In this document: positions 25,714-32,249 of the stretch, in pieces
Position numbering within the stretch: the stretch's first letter is position 1
How the letters are laid out: each line of letters opens with the position of its first letter
NCBI RefSeq assembly: GCF_003075435.1
Contig: NZ_QCZJ01000043.1
Coordinates: 1-32,249 of the forward strand
Direction of reading: 5' to 3'
Length of the DNA stretch: 32,249 nucleotides
From: Terrimonas sp.
GTDB lineage: Bacteria > Bacteroidota > Bacteroidia > Chitinophagales > Chitinophagaceae
The notes under the pieces: model-generated
What the model was told of the DNA's origin: nothing
The model's database searches: none
Seen by the model: only the letters and a program-made list of their open reading frames with translations
Made by a program: the position numbers and the translations under genes

Positions 25714-27198
25714 ATGAAAATTATTCCCATCATTATTGTTTGCTTTACAGGATTATCTGCTTTACAGGCACAAAATCAATCAACAGGTATTTTCCGTATC
25801 AATTATGATCCTGCTGCACAGCCCACCAACACGATGGCTTATTTTAAACCTGCCGGAAACCTGTTTGTTGGTGATTGTATTCCTTTTTATCATAAAGGCA
25901 CTTTCTACCTGTACTGGCTGATTGATTCGGGGCATCACTCAGCCCTGAACGGATTAGGCGGACACCAATGGGTATTAAGCACCAGTAAAGATTTGAAAAC
26001 ATGGAAACAATATCCTGTGGTATTAGGTATTGATGAAGAATGGGAAAAATCCATCTGTACAGGATCAGTGATATATCACGATAAAAAATTTTATGCTTTT
26101 TATGCTACCAGGAGAATTATGCCATCAGGAGAAATTGCTGAACAGCTAAGTTATGCCGTTAGTAATGATGGAATCCACTTTGAAAAACAAAACCCAAATC
26201 CCTTTTACACCTATGCGCCCGGCTATAGTAAACGGAATTTCCGTGATGCAAAAGTATCTGTAGACAATAGTGGAAATTTTCATCTTTTTGTATCAAGCGA
26301 AACTGAGCCTGCAAAATTTCACGAGAAAGGAGCATTGGTTCACCTGGTATCTTCTGATTTAAAAAACTGGCAGGTTAAAGAACCGGTAATTTATGGAGTG
26401 GGCGCAGTACCTGAATGTCCTGATTATTTTTACTGGAACGGATGGTATTACCTGCTGTACAGCACAGATTCAGAAACATACTATGTAATGTCCCGTCAAC
26501 CTTATGGACCATGGCAGTATCCTGCCAACCAGAGCTTTAAAGAAGCCTGGTCGAACGTAGTTAAAACAGCTGCTTTTACCGGTAACAGGAGAATAGCCGC
26601 AGGCTGGGTTCCTTCGCGGAAAGACAATAAAGATGATGGACAAGAAATATTTGGCGGGCACACCATTCTTCGCGAAGTAATTCAGCAGAAAGACGGAACA
26701 CTTGCTACCAGGTTTGTTCCTGAAATGATACCGCCTGCAGGTGATCCGATAAATATAACCATGCAGGTGGATGAAGGTATTAACCAGATTAATAAGCAAA
26801 CGTATGAGCTAAAAGGTTTAAGAGGCCTGGTATCCTGTTATGCAAAGAACATACCTCAAAACTGCAGGATCACAATGGAAATTGAACCGAAAGGTGGTTT
26901 TGATGAATATGGATTATACCTGCGGGCAAACGAAAATGCCGGACAGGGTTATGGTTTGGATTTTTCCACGAACAGGGCAGAAGTAAAACTGGGAAATACT
27001 TCTATCAAAGCAGTAGATGGTTTGAATAAAACCATACGGCTTGATATTATTATGAAGGATGATATTATTGATGTGTGTATAGACAACAGGAGATGTATTG
27101 TTAACCGGGCAATAGAACAGAGAGGTGATTACTTATGGTTGTATTCAAAATTCGGAACAGTTGTTTTTAAGTCGATTGTAGTTGCACCGCTAAAATAA
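25714..27198 (+). CDS. Exported GH32-like (clan GH-J type) glycosidase
   Basis: 494 residues from the ATG at 25714, which opens directly into a signal peptide (MKIIPIIIVCFTGLSALQAQ). The frame is open back to an ATG at 25687, but a TATATTTA box at 25675-25682 suggests transcription starts within that extension. The catalytic part is a five-bladed propeller with the three acidic positions expected of GH32: D54 in GDCIPFYHKG (nucleophile motif, usually NDPNG), D178 in FRDAK (RDP motif) and E234 in PECPD (EC motif). A C-terminal beta-sandwich (~350-494; GLYLRANENAGQGYGLDFS) also fits GH32. Members hydrolyse fructans or sucrose, but the altered first motif means the substrate is uncertain and GH43/68-like relatives remain possible. 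It is exported to the periplasm. No susCD pair is adjacent, so it is not in a visible polysaccharide utilisation locus. Confidence 0.75.
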   Translation: MKIIPIIIVCFTGLSALQAQNQSTGIFRINYDPAAQPTNTMAYFKPAGNLFVGDCIPFYHKGTFYLYWLIDSGHHSALNGLGGHQWVLSTSKDLKTWKQYPVVLGIDEEWEKSICTGSVIYHDKKFYAFYATRRIMPSGEIAEQLSYAVSNDGIHFEKQNPNPFYTYAPGYSKRNFRDAKVSVDNSGNFHLFVSSETEPAKFHEKGALVHLVSSDLKNWQVKEPVIYGVGAVPECPDYFYWNGWYYLLYSTDSETYYVMSRQPYGPWQYPANQSFKEAWSNVVKTAAFTGNRRIAAGWVPSRKDNKDDGQEIFGGHTILREVIQQKDGTLATRFVPEMIPPAGDPINITMQVDEGINQINKQTYELKGLRGLVSCYAKNIPQNCRITMEIEPKGGFDEYGLYLRANENAGQGYGLDFSTNRAEVKLGNTSIKAVDGLNKTIRLDIIMKDDIIDVCIDNRRCIVNRAIEQRGDYLWLYSKFGTVVFKSIVVAPLK

Positions 27199-27240
27199 CG
27201 GATTCATAACACAACCAATACAGTGTTGCTGTAGCCTACC

Positions 27241-27681
27241 TTAATTCACGCGCTTCAGAATACCTGCCAGCAGGTTGATGAAGTAGATCAATTGCGTTAG
27301 CAGCATTAACGCAATAAATATTTGTACAATGAATGTGGTGCGGCGGATATTTACATGCATCATATCTATACTTACAACATAATTGCCGGACTTCCACAAT
27401 AGCACTCCGCTGATAGTAATTGATAATATAAGCGTAAGGCTGATATGCATCCATGCAAGCCCTACCGAAAAAAGAGATTGGAAAGTAAAGATATACAGCA
27501 GCCACAACAGTAAAAGCAACATGGTTATAGCACGCATAATAAATATAACATCTAATACATAGTAAGTTTCGCGAAGATGCACATCAACAGTTTTGCTGTT
27601 ATTTGCTCCTGCAAGGGAAACGACAGCAAGTAATACAGCAAGTACAAAAAGCAGGTGATATGGTTTACGCGTTAATAACAT
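27241..27681 (-). CDS. Four-helix membrane protein with a cytochrome-oxidase-like motif
   Basis: 146 residues from the ATG at 27681; the frame extends to 27762, but the extra 27 residues are not membrane-like and the chosen start opens into the first helix. Predicted membrane segments: ~9-25, ~47-67, ~77-96, ~117-140. Between the first two is DVHLRETYYV (33-42), reminiscent of the HDTYYVVAHFHYV segment of heme-copper oxidase subunit I, but the haem and copper histidines are absent. Family not recognised. It lies convergent with the glycosidase gene and downstream of fusA, separated from it by a terminator, so it is probably a separate unit. Confidence 0.65.
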   Translation of the reverse strand: MLLTRKPYHLLFVLAVLLAVVSLAGANNSKTVDVHLRETYYVLDVIFIMRAITMLLLLLWLLYIFTFQSLFSVGLAWMHISLTLILSITISGVLLWKSGNYVVSIDMMHVNIRRTTFIVQIFIALMLLTQLIYFINLLAGILKRVN

Positions 27682-27823
27682 GATGGATTTGCAAAGAAAC
27701 AGAAAATATGTTTTATCAATAATTTCATGCGCATTCTTAACAGAGCAGCGCAGCAAATGCATTTTTCTTTACGCACTTTGCCCATTGAGGCTTACATAAA
27801 ACAATAACTCACGTTAAGCTATA

Positions 27824-27865
27824 CAAAAACAAAACCCTGTTCCGCAATTATGCCGAACAGGGTTT
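27824..27865 (-). terminator. Intrinsic terminator of fusA
   Basis: AAACCCTGTTC (on the minus strand at 27865-27855) pairs with GAACAGGGTTT (27842-27832) over 11 bp, with a 12-base loop. The minus strand then reads TTGTTTTTG. It lies about 40 bp past the fusA stop and marks the end of the str unit. Confidence 0.8.
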
Positions 27866-27903
27866 ATATAATTGAGATTCGCTTATAAGCGTGTACTCAC
27901 GAA

Positions 27904-30048
27904 CTATGCAGTAACCTTTCCTTTCACCTTAGCTATAACTTCTTCAGCTATATTATTCGGTGTAGAGTTGTAGTGACTGAACTCCATTGTTGAAGTTGCA
28001 CGACCGGAAGTTAATGAACGAAGCTGTGTTACATAACCAAACATTTCGCTCAATGGAACTTTGGCTTTAATAACCTGCAGGTTATTACGTGTGTCCATAC
28101 CTTCCAGTATACCACGGCGGCGGTTGATATCACCCGTTACATCACCCATGTACTGATCAGGTGTTAATACTTCCACTTTCATGATAGGTTCCAGTAAAAC
28201 CGGTTTTGCTTTACGTCCTGCTTCACGGAAACCACTTTTTGCACAAAGCTCGAATGACATTGAATCAGAATCCACATCGTGGTAGCTACCATCAAATACA
28301 CGGATCTTCATGTCAACCATTGGGTAGTTTGCCAACACGCCATTGCTCATTGACGTTTCAAATCCTTTCTGAATAGCAGGAACAAATTCACGAGGAATAG
28401 ATCCTCCGAAAATATCATTCACAAACTGGAAGTTTTTCCCGGGGTTTTCCTTCAGCCACTCTTCATCAGCGGGCCCGATCTCGAATATGATATCAGCGAA
28501 CTTACCACGACCACCAGTTTGTTTTTTCAACACTTCACGATGCTCAATAGTACTAGAAAAGCTTTCTTTATAAGCCACCTGTGGTGCACCCTGGTTTACT
28601 TCTACTTTAAACTCACGGCGCATACGGTCAATGATGATCTCAAGGTGCAGCTCACCCATACCACGAAGGATGGTTTGACCGGTATCTTCATCTGTATTTA
28701 CACGCAATGTAGGATCTTCTTCAACGAGCTTACCAATAGCAAGACCCATTTTATCAACGTCAACCTGTGTTTTAGGTTCAACTGCTATCGCGATAACCGG
28801 CTCAGGAATAAACATGTTCTCCAATGTGATAGGATGATTTTCATCGCACAATGTATCACCTGTTTTAATTTCCTTAAAACCAACCGCAGCGCCAATATCA
28901 CCTGCTTCAATAAAATCAATAGGGTTCTGCTTGTTTGCAAACATCTTCATGATACGGCTGATACGCTCTTTTTTACCGCTTCTTACATTCAATACATAAG
29001 AACCTGCGTCTAAATGACCAGAGTATGCGCGGAAGAACGCCAAACGACCAACAAAAGGATCGGTCATGATTTTGAACGCTAACGCTGCAAATGGTTCTTT
29101 AGGATCTGGTTTGCGTATCTCAACTTCTCCTGTATCAGGATTAGTACCTTCAATAGCTTCAATATCTACCGGTGAAGGCAGGTAACGGCAAACCGCATCC
29201 AATGCAGTTTGTACGCCTTTATTTTTGAACGAAGAACCGCACATCATCGGAACAATGCTCAGATCAACGGTAGCTTTACGAATAGCTTCATGCATTTCTT
29301 CTTCGGTGATGGTGTTAGGATCATCAAAGAATTTTTCCATCAGATTATCATCATATTCAGCAACAGCTTCAACAAGATTAGCCCTCCACTCATTGGCTTC
29401 ATCAACCATGTCAGCAGGAACATCTATTTCATCAAATGTCATGCCTTCTGTTTCCATGTGCCAGATGATACCTTTCATTTTGATAAGGTCAACCACACCT
29501 TTAAAGTTGTCTTCTGCGCCTATAGGTAACTGTAAGGGAACAGCTTTTGCACCCAGCATTTCTTTAACCTGCTTAACCACCATTAAAAAGTCAGCACCTG
29601 CACGGTCCATTTTATTTACGAAACCGATACGGGGAACTTTATAACGGTTAGCCTGGCGCCAAACAGTTTCTGACTGGGGTTCTACACCATCAACCGCAGA
29701 GAACAGGGCGATCAAACCATCCAGTACACGCATGGAACGCTCAACCTCTACGGTAAAGTCCACGTGACCCGGAGTATCAATGATATTAAAATAATATTTC
29801 TTTGTATCAGCAGTTGCCTTTCCTTTAACTGTAGGGAAATTCCACTGGCAGCTTACCGCAGCAGAAGTAATGGTAATACCTCTTTCTTTTTCCTGCTCCA
29901 TCCAGTCTGTAGTTGCCGCACCATCATGTACCTCACCAATTTTGTGAATCATACCCGTATAACGCAGTATACGCTCCGTGGTAGTGGTTTTACCTGCGTC
30001 AATATGTGCCGCAATACCAAAGTTTCTTTGAAATTTTAAGTCTGCCAT
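27904..30048 (-). CDS. fusA: Translation elongation factor G
   Basis: 714 residues, slightly longer than the ~700 typical. G1 is [12 protein letters not shown] (14-25), the switch I region is RGITI, G3 is DTPGHVDF, G4 is NKMD, and the G5 region is [10 protein letters not shown]. Domains II-V are complete through [18 protein letters not shown] and the C-terminal helix. It catalyses GTP-driven translocation and, with RRF, ribosome recycling. It lies downstream of rpsL-rpsG, as in the str operon, but a DUF2490 gene is inserted, and rpsJ does not follow. It has its own promoter (30212-30242) and a leader of about 155 nt, and ends at a strong terminator. Confidence 0.97.
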   Translation of the reverse strand: MADLKFQRNFGIAAHIDAGKTTTTERILRYTGMIHKIGEVHDGAATTDWMEQEKERGITITSAAVSCQWNFPTVKGKATADTKKYYFNIIDTPGHVDFTVEVERSMRVLDGLIALFSAVDGVEPQSETVWRQANRYKVPRIGFVNKMDRAGADFLMVVKQVKEMLGAKAVPLQLPIGAEDNFKGVVDLIKMKGIIWHMETEGMTFDEIDVPADMVDEANEWRANLVEAVAEYDDNLMEKFFDDPNTITEEEMHEAIRKATVDLSIVPMMCGSSFKNKGVQTALDAVCRYLPSPVDIEAIEGTNPDTGEVEIRKPDPKEPFAALAFKIMTDPFVGRLAFFRAYSGHLDAGSYVLNVRSGKKERISRIMKMFANKQNPIDFIEAGDIGAAVGFKEIKTGDTLCDENHPITLENMFIPEPVIAIAVEPKTQVDVDKMGLAIGKLVEEDPTLRVNTDEDTGQTILRGMGELHLEIIIDRMRREFKVEVNQGAPQVAYKESFSSTIEHREVLKKQTGGRGKFADIIFEIGPADEEWLKENPGKNFQFVNDIFGGSIPREFVPAIQKGFETSMSNGVLANYPMVDMKIRVFDGSYHDVDSDSMSFELCAKSGFREAGRKAKPVLLEPIMKVEVLTPDQYMGDVTGDINRRRGILEGMDTRNNLQVIKAKVPLSEMFGYVTQLRSLTSGRATSTMEFSHYNSTPNNIAEEVIAKVKGKVTA

Positions 30049-30099
30049 AAATTATAATTTGGAAAAAGTTTTAAAACGAAAAAATGAATATTTGAAAAT

Positions 30100-30118
30100 G
30101 TTCCGGAAAAACCGGAAC
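30100..30118 (-). promoter_or_regulatory. Stable hairpin in the fusA leader
   Basis: GTTCCGG and CCGGAAC flank a five-base TTTTT loop on the minus strand (7-bp stem), within the leader between the promoter at 30212-30242 and the fusA ATG at 30048. With no T-tract directly after it, it is more likely a leader structure or binding site than a terminator. Confidence 0.4.
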
Positions 30119-30211
30119 TGTAATTAACTATATGGTGGGGGCTACTCTCATATTCCGCCAAATAGAAGCAAGTCGTAAATACCAGGATGACTGCCGCTTC
30201 TTTTGGCGGCG

Positions 30212-30242
30212 CAAAAATAAGAATAAAAAATTAATTGCCAAA
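30212..30242 (-). promoter_or_regulatory. Bacteroidota-type promoter of fusA
   Basis: On the minus strand, TTTG (30242-30239), 19 bases, then TATTTTTG (30219-30212), an exact match to TTTG-N19-TAnnTTTG. The start site should be near 30205, giving fusA a leader of about 155 bases with a GCCGC/GCGGC stem near its 5' end (30193-30210). Confidence 0.65.
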
Positions 30243-30312
30243 GGAAAAGGTGAAGGGTATAAGGCCCTGCCTGCAGACGTTATAGTAGAAATTTATAATC
30301 TTCCTTTGATAA

Positions 30313-30361
30313 GCCCGGGCTGCGGGCAGACCTCCTCCCCTGCGGGGAGGCTGGGAGGGGC
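30313..30361. repeat. GC-rich palindromic intergenic element
   Basis: A dense GC block in otherwise A/T-rich intergenic DNA. It holds two hairpins: GCCCG-GGCTG-CGGGC (30313-30327) and CCTCCCC-TGC-GGGGAGG (30334-30350), followed by CTGGGAGGGGC. It lies 2 bp beyond the DUF2490 stop. It resembles dispersed REP-like elements with CCTCCCC/GGGGAGG cores seen in Bacteroidota genomes, and could serve as a 3' end for the DUF2490 transcript. Confidence 0.5.
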
Positions 30362-30362
30362 T

Positions 30363-31082
30363 TTAATCCAGTATCTGCGGCACCCGCTCCACAGTTTCGT
30401 CATGATGAAACTGCAGCAACAGAGAAATCTGGAGAAAATTCTTAGCAGAAGATGTGCCTGCCGCGGTATAATCATACTGATGCAGATAACCACCCATCAA
30501 TGTAGTATTTTTATCAGGCATATAACCCGCGCCAACAAATATCCTGTTCCGCTCAAAATGCGGTTTTTTATTGGTTAAGAAAATCTCTTCATGCGCATTA
30601 AGGAAAAATGTTTTGGCAGTTACCTTGGTATTGTTCAGAGGCAAAAAGGCATTCAACCTGTAGCGATACCTGTTTTTGTACCCGCCCTGTGCAAGCCAGC
30701 GTTGCTCCATCCTGTAACGATGTTCAAATTTTATCCTGTGCACATAATTGTTCATATTCAGCTGCTGCCAAAAACGAAATTCTTCATTGGCAAAAGGCTT
30801 TTTAAAGTTACCGTCATTAGCGTAGGTAGCATATCTGCCCGTTCCCACCCACAATGAAAAATCCTTACCAATATACATTCCTGCACCACCCTTGGCTTCA
30901 TAATAATAAAAGGCATCCATAAACTTTTGCGACCTTGTTTGCAGCTCCCCCCAGACAAACCATTTTTTATTAATATTATACTGGGCGTTTACCACATGCC
31001 AGGTACCCAGGTCTTTTTGCTGGGCATTAGCTGATAACGAGATCAACAGGCATGTACAAATAACAGGGATTATATTTTTCAT
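30363..31082 (-). CDS. DUF2490 outer-membrane beta-barrel-like protein
   Basis: 239 residues from the ATG at 31082. The frame extends to 31223, but that would overlap rpsG, and MKNIIPVICTCLLISLSANA is a signal peptide cleaved before QQ. The mature part has alternating aromatic/polar strands (KKWFVWGELQTRSQKFMDAF, HRIKFEHRYRMEQRWL, NRIFVGAGYMPDKNTTLMGG) typical of the DUF2490 family, small proteins thought to form outer-membrane beta-barrels. Function unknown. It is inserted between rpsG and fusA, an unusual place for an envelope gene. The rpsG terminator's T-tract ends three bases before its ATG, so expression may depend on read-through. Confidence 0.8.
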   Translation of the reverse strand: MKNIIPVICTCLLISLSANAQQKDLGTWHVVNAQYNINKKWFVWGELQTRSQKFMDAFYYYEAKGGAGMYIGKDFSLWVGTGRYATYANDGNFKKPFANEEFRFWQQLNMNNYVHRIKFEHRYRMEQRWLAQGGYKNRYRYRLNAFLPLNNTKVTAKTFFLNAHEEIFLTNKKPHFERNRIFVGAGYMPDKNTTLMGGYLHQYDYTAAGTSSAKNFLQISLLLQFHHDETVERVPQILD

Positions 31083-31085
31083 CGT

Positions 31086-31119
31086 AAAAAAAAACCCTGC
31101 TGCATAAAAAGCAACAGGG
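31086..31119 (-). terminator. rpsG terminator abutting the DUF2490 start codon
   Basis: On the minus strand CCCTGTTGC (31119-31111), loop TTTTTAT, GCAGCAGGG (31103-31095), a 9-bp stem with one G-U pair in RNA, followed by nine Ts (31094-31086). Only three bases separate the T-tract from the ATG at 31082. It begins about 22 bp after the rpsG stop. Confidence 0.8.
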
Positions 31120-31140
31120 CAAAAAAAATCAAAAAATATT

Positions 31141-31608
31141 TTAAACTCTGAAGTGAGCGAATGCCTTGTTGGCATCTGCCATACGGTGAGTATCTTCTTT
31201 CTTTTTGAAAGCAGCGCCTTCACCTTTACTTGCAGCTATAATTTCATTAGCTAATTTATCAGCCATTGTTTTACCATTCCTGTCACGACTGTAACGTACT
31301 AACCATTTGATGCTAAGAGATATCTTCCTGTCGGGACGAACCTCTGCGGGAATCTGGAAAGTAGCGCCACCAATTCTGCGACTGCGAACTTCAACTGAAG
31401 GCGTTACATTGTTCAATGCTCTTTTCCATATTTCATAACCGTTTTCGCCGGATAGGCTGGAAACACGATCAATTGCAGTATAGAATATTTCGTATGCTGT
31501 ACTTTTTTTACCACCCCACATAAGGTTGTTTACAAAGCGGGTAACCAGTTTATCGTTAAACTTCGGGTCTGGTGCTAATGGTAATTTTTTGGCTTGTGCT
31601 TTACGCAT
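31141..31608 (-). CDS. rpsG: 30S ribosomal protein S7
   Basis: 155 residues, the usual S7 length. It has the family N-terminus [40 protein letters not shown], and the conserved [19 protein letters not shown] block, with the C-terminal AHFRV end. S7 nucleates assembly of the 30S head on 16S rRNA and lines the E site. It follows rpsL by 39 bp in the str operon. In E. coli S7 also represses its own operon by binding the rpsL-rpsG spacer mRNA; whether that happens here is unknown. Confidence 0.97.
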   Translation of the reverse strand: MRKAQAKKLPLAPDPKFNDKLVTRFVNNLMWGGKKSTAYEIFYTAIDRVSSLSGENGYEIWKRALNNVTPSVEVRSRRIGGATFQIPAEVRPDRKISLSIKWLVRYSRDRNGKTMADKLANEIIAASKGEGAAFKKKEDTHRMADANKAFAHFRV

Positions 31609-31647
31609 GACTGTTTATATTATCTTACTTGACTTAAATTAAGCCTG

Positions 31648-32028
31648 TTATTTTTTAGCTTTTTCTCTTTTTGTTCCGTATTTAGAACGGCTTTGTTTAC
31701 GGTCTTTTACACCCGCAGTATCAAGGCTGCCCCTAACAATATGGTAACGTACACCTGGCAAATCCTTAACACGACCACCACGGATCAACACAATGGAGTG
31801 TTCCTGCAGGTTGTGACCTTCACCCGGTATATAAGCGATAACCTCTACTTTATTGGTTAAACGTACTTTTGCAACCTTACGAAGCGCTGAGTTAGGCTTT
31901 TTAGGAGTGGTTGTATATACACGTGTGCAAACGCCACGACGCTGAGGACAGCTATCCAGTGCCCTGGATTTGCTCTTTGCCCTGATGATTTCTCTACCTT
32001 TTCTTACTAATTGTTGTATTGTAGGCAT
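31648..32028 (-). CDS. rpsL: 30S ribosomal protein S12
   Basis: 126 residues. The universally conserved segments are present: [20 protein letters not shown] (27-46) and [18 protein letters not shown], then [15 protein letters not shown]. Both lysines where streptomycin-resistance changes commonly arise (K43 in PKKPNS and the K of RVKDLPG) are wild type, so the sequence predicts no ribosomal streptomycin resistance. S12 sits at the decoding centre. It is the first gene of the str operon and has a textbook promoter 25-55 bases upstream. Confidence 0.97.
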   Translation of the reverse strand: MPTIQQLVRKGREIIRAKSKSRALDSCPQRRGVCTRVYTTTPKKPNSALRKVAKVRLTNKVEVIAYIPGEGHNLQEHSIVLIRGGRVKDLPGVRYHIVRGSLDTAGVKDRKQSRSKYGTKREKAKK

Positions 32029-32052
32029 TCTAACCTTTTATTTTTGGGACGG

Positions 32053-32083
32053 CAAAGGTAAGCGCCTTACGGGAAAATGCAAA
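32053..32083 (-). promoter_or_regulatory. Promoter of the str operon (rpsL)
   Basis: Minus strand TTTG (32083-32080), 19 bases, TACCTTTG (32060-32053): exact TTTG-N19-TAnnTTTG. The start site should fall about 18-20 bases before the ATG at 32028. A GTAAG/CTTAC inverted repeat (32058-32070) lies in the spacer. Confidence 0.75.
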
Positions 32084-32117
32084 ATTAAATAATCAAATTT
32101 CTGAAAAATATGTGGGG

Positions 32118-32148
32118 AGCTATCAGGTATCAGCTGTCAGCTATCAGC
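32118..32148. repeat. Heptad tandem repeat AGCTATC/AGGTATC/AGCTGTC/AGCTATC
   Basis: Four consecutive 7-bp units (32118-32145), differing at one or two bases, ending AGC. The same heptad occurs twice at 14748-14761. It lies about 35 bp upstream of the rpsL promoter. Confidence 0.6.
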
Positions 32149-32159
32149 GTTTGCTGTCA

Positions 32160-32249
32160 TGTCCTGAAAAAAGTAGACACTATTACTACTATTACCCTTT
32201 TTCTTTTTTTTGTTACTTTTTTTCTTTTTACAATCCACATTTTAATTGT
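32160..32249. mobile_element. Possible end of an insertion sequence at the window edge
   Basis: TGTCCTGAAAAAAGTAGACA (32160-32179) begins abruptly after the heptad repeat and resembles terminal inverted repeats of IS3-type elements (starting TGTCCTGAAA). The rest to 32249 is very T-rich and non-coding. No transposase is visible within the window, so this is tentative. Confidence 0.25.

Noticed and set aside
28519-29013. 164-codon plus-strand frame
   Set aside because: Lies wholly within fusA on the other strand; a shadow of a highly conserved gene.
30132-30578. 148-codon plus-strand frame
   Set aside because: Runs through the fusA promoter, the GC-rich element and the antisense of DUF2490; composition is not protein-like.
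31083-31223. N-terminal extension of the DUF2490 gene
   Set aside because: It would overlap rpsG and cross the terminator; the ATG at 31082 opens a proper signal peptide.

Overview
The window looks like chromosomal DNA of a Bacteroidota bacterium, most likely of the Chitinophagaceae type. G+C is moderate to low by eye. Genes mostly lack Shine-Dalgarno sequences. Several starts are preceded by the Bacteroidota promoter pattern TTTG-N19/20-TAnnTTTG (clearest before rpsL, fusA and hicA). There is a type-B secretion C-terminal domain (gliding motility-associated, T9SS), an IgGFc-binding-type surface protein, DUF2490, and a str cluster of rpsL-rpsG-fusA. Species cannot be named from sequence alone.

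Layout. 1-2824 (minus): a large secreted IgGFc-binding-domain protein, cut by the window edge, preceded in the same operon by a small exported protein. 3416-4192: a trans-aconitate methyltransferase-like gene. 4451-5501: an RNA-biology cluster of an RRM protein, an unrecognised 85-aa protein and a cold-shock-domain protein; a hairpin plus T-tract that looks like an intrinsic terminator lies inside the middle gene. 5563-7928: a small unknown gene, a membrane fatty-acid desaturase and an LpxL-like acyltransferase (lipid remodelling). 7940-8840 (minus): a frameshifted ankyrin-repeat gene and a possible 46-aa ORF. 8853-10574: a ZU5-like lipoprotein.

10800-11503 is a hicAB toxin-antitoxin locus with two palindromic operators; hicA carries a frameshift at a GGGG run. 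A NHL-repeat/PKD/T9SS protein follows, then an orphan fragment resembling the HicB helix-turn-helix, then tRNA-Gln(CTG) on the minus strand with its own promoter and terminator, and a SET-domain protein.

14914-23924 is dominated by one 8.8-kb gene for a cyclic beta-glucan synthase-like protein (GT84 plus GH94, NdvB/ChvB type), followed by a CsbD-like stress protein. Then come a DEAD-box helicase (minus), an exported GH32-like glycosidase (plus) and a four-helix membrane protein (minus).

27824-32083 (minus) is the str region: rpsL, rpsG, an inserted DUF2490 outer-membrane protein gene, and fusA with its own promoter and a leader of about 155 nt. A strong terminator sits between rpsG and the DUF2490 start codon, its T-tract ending three bases before the ATG. 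Dispersed elements include a 7-bp tandem repeat (AGCTGTC/AGCTATC) at two intergenic sites about 17 kb apart, a GC-rich palindromic element at 30313-30361, and a possible insertion-sequence end at the right edge.
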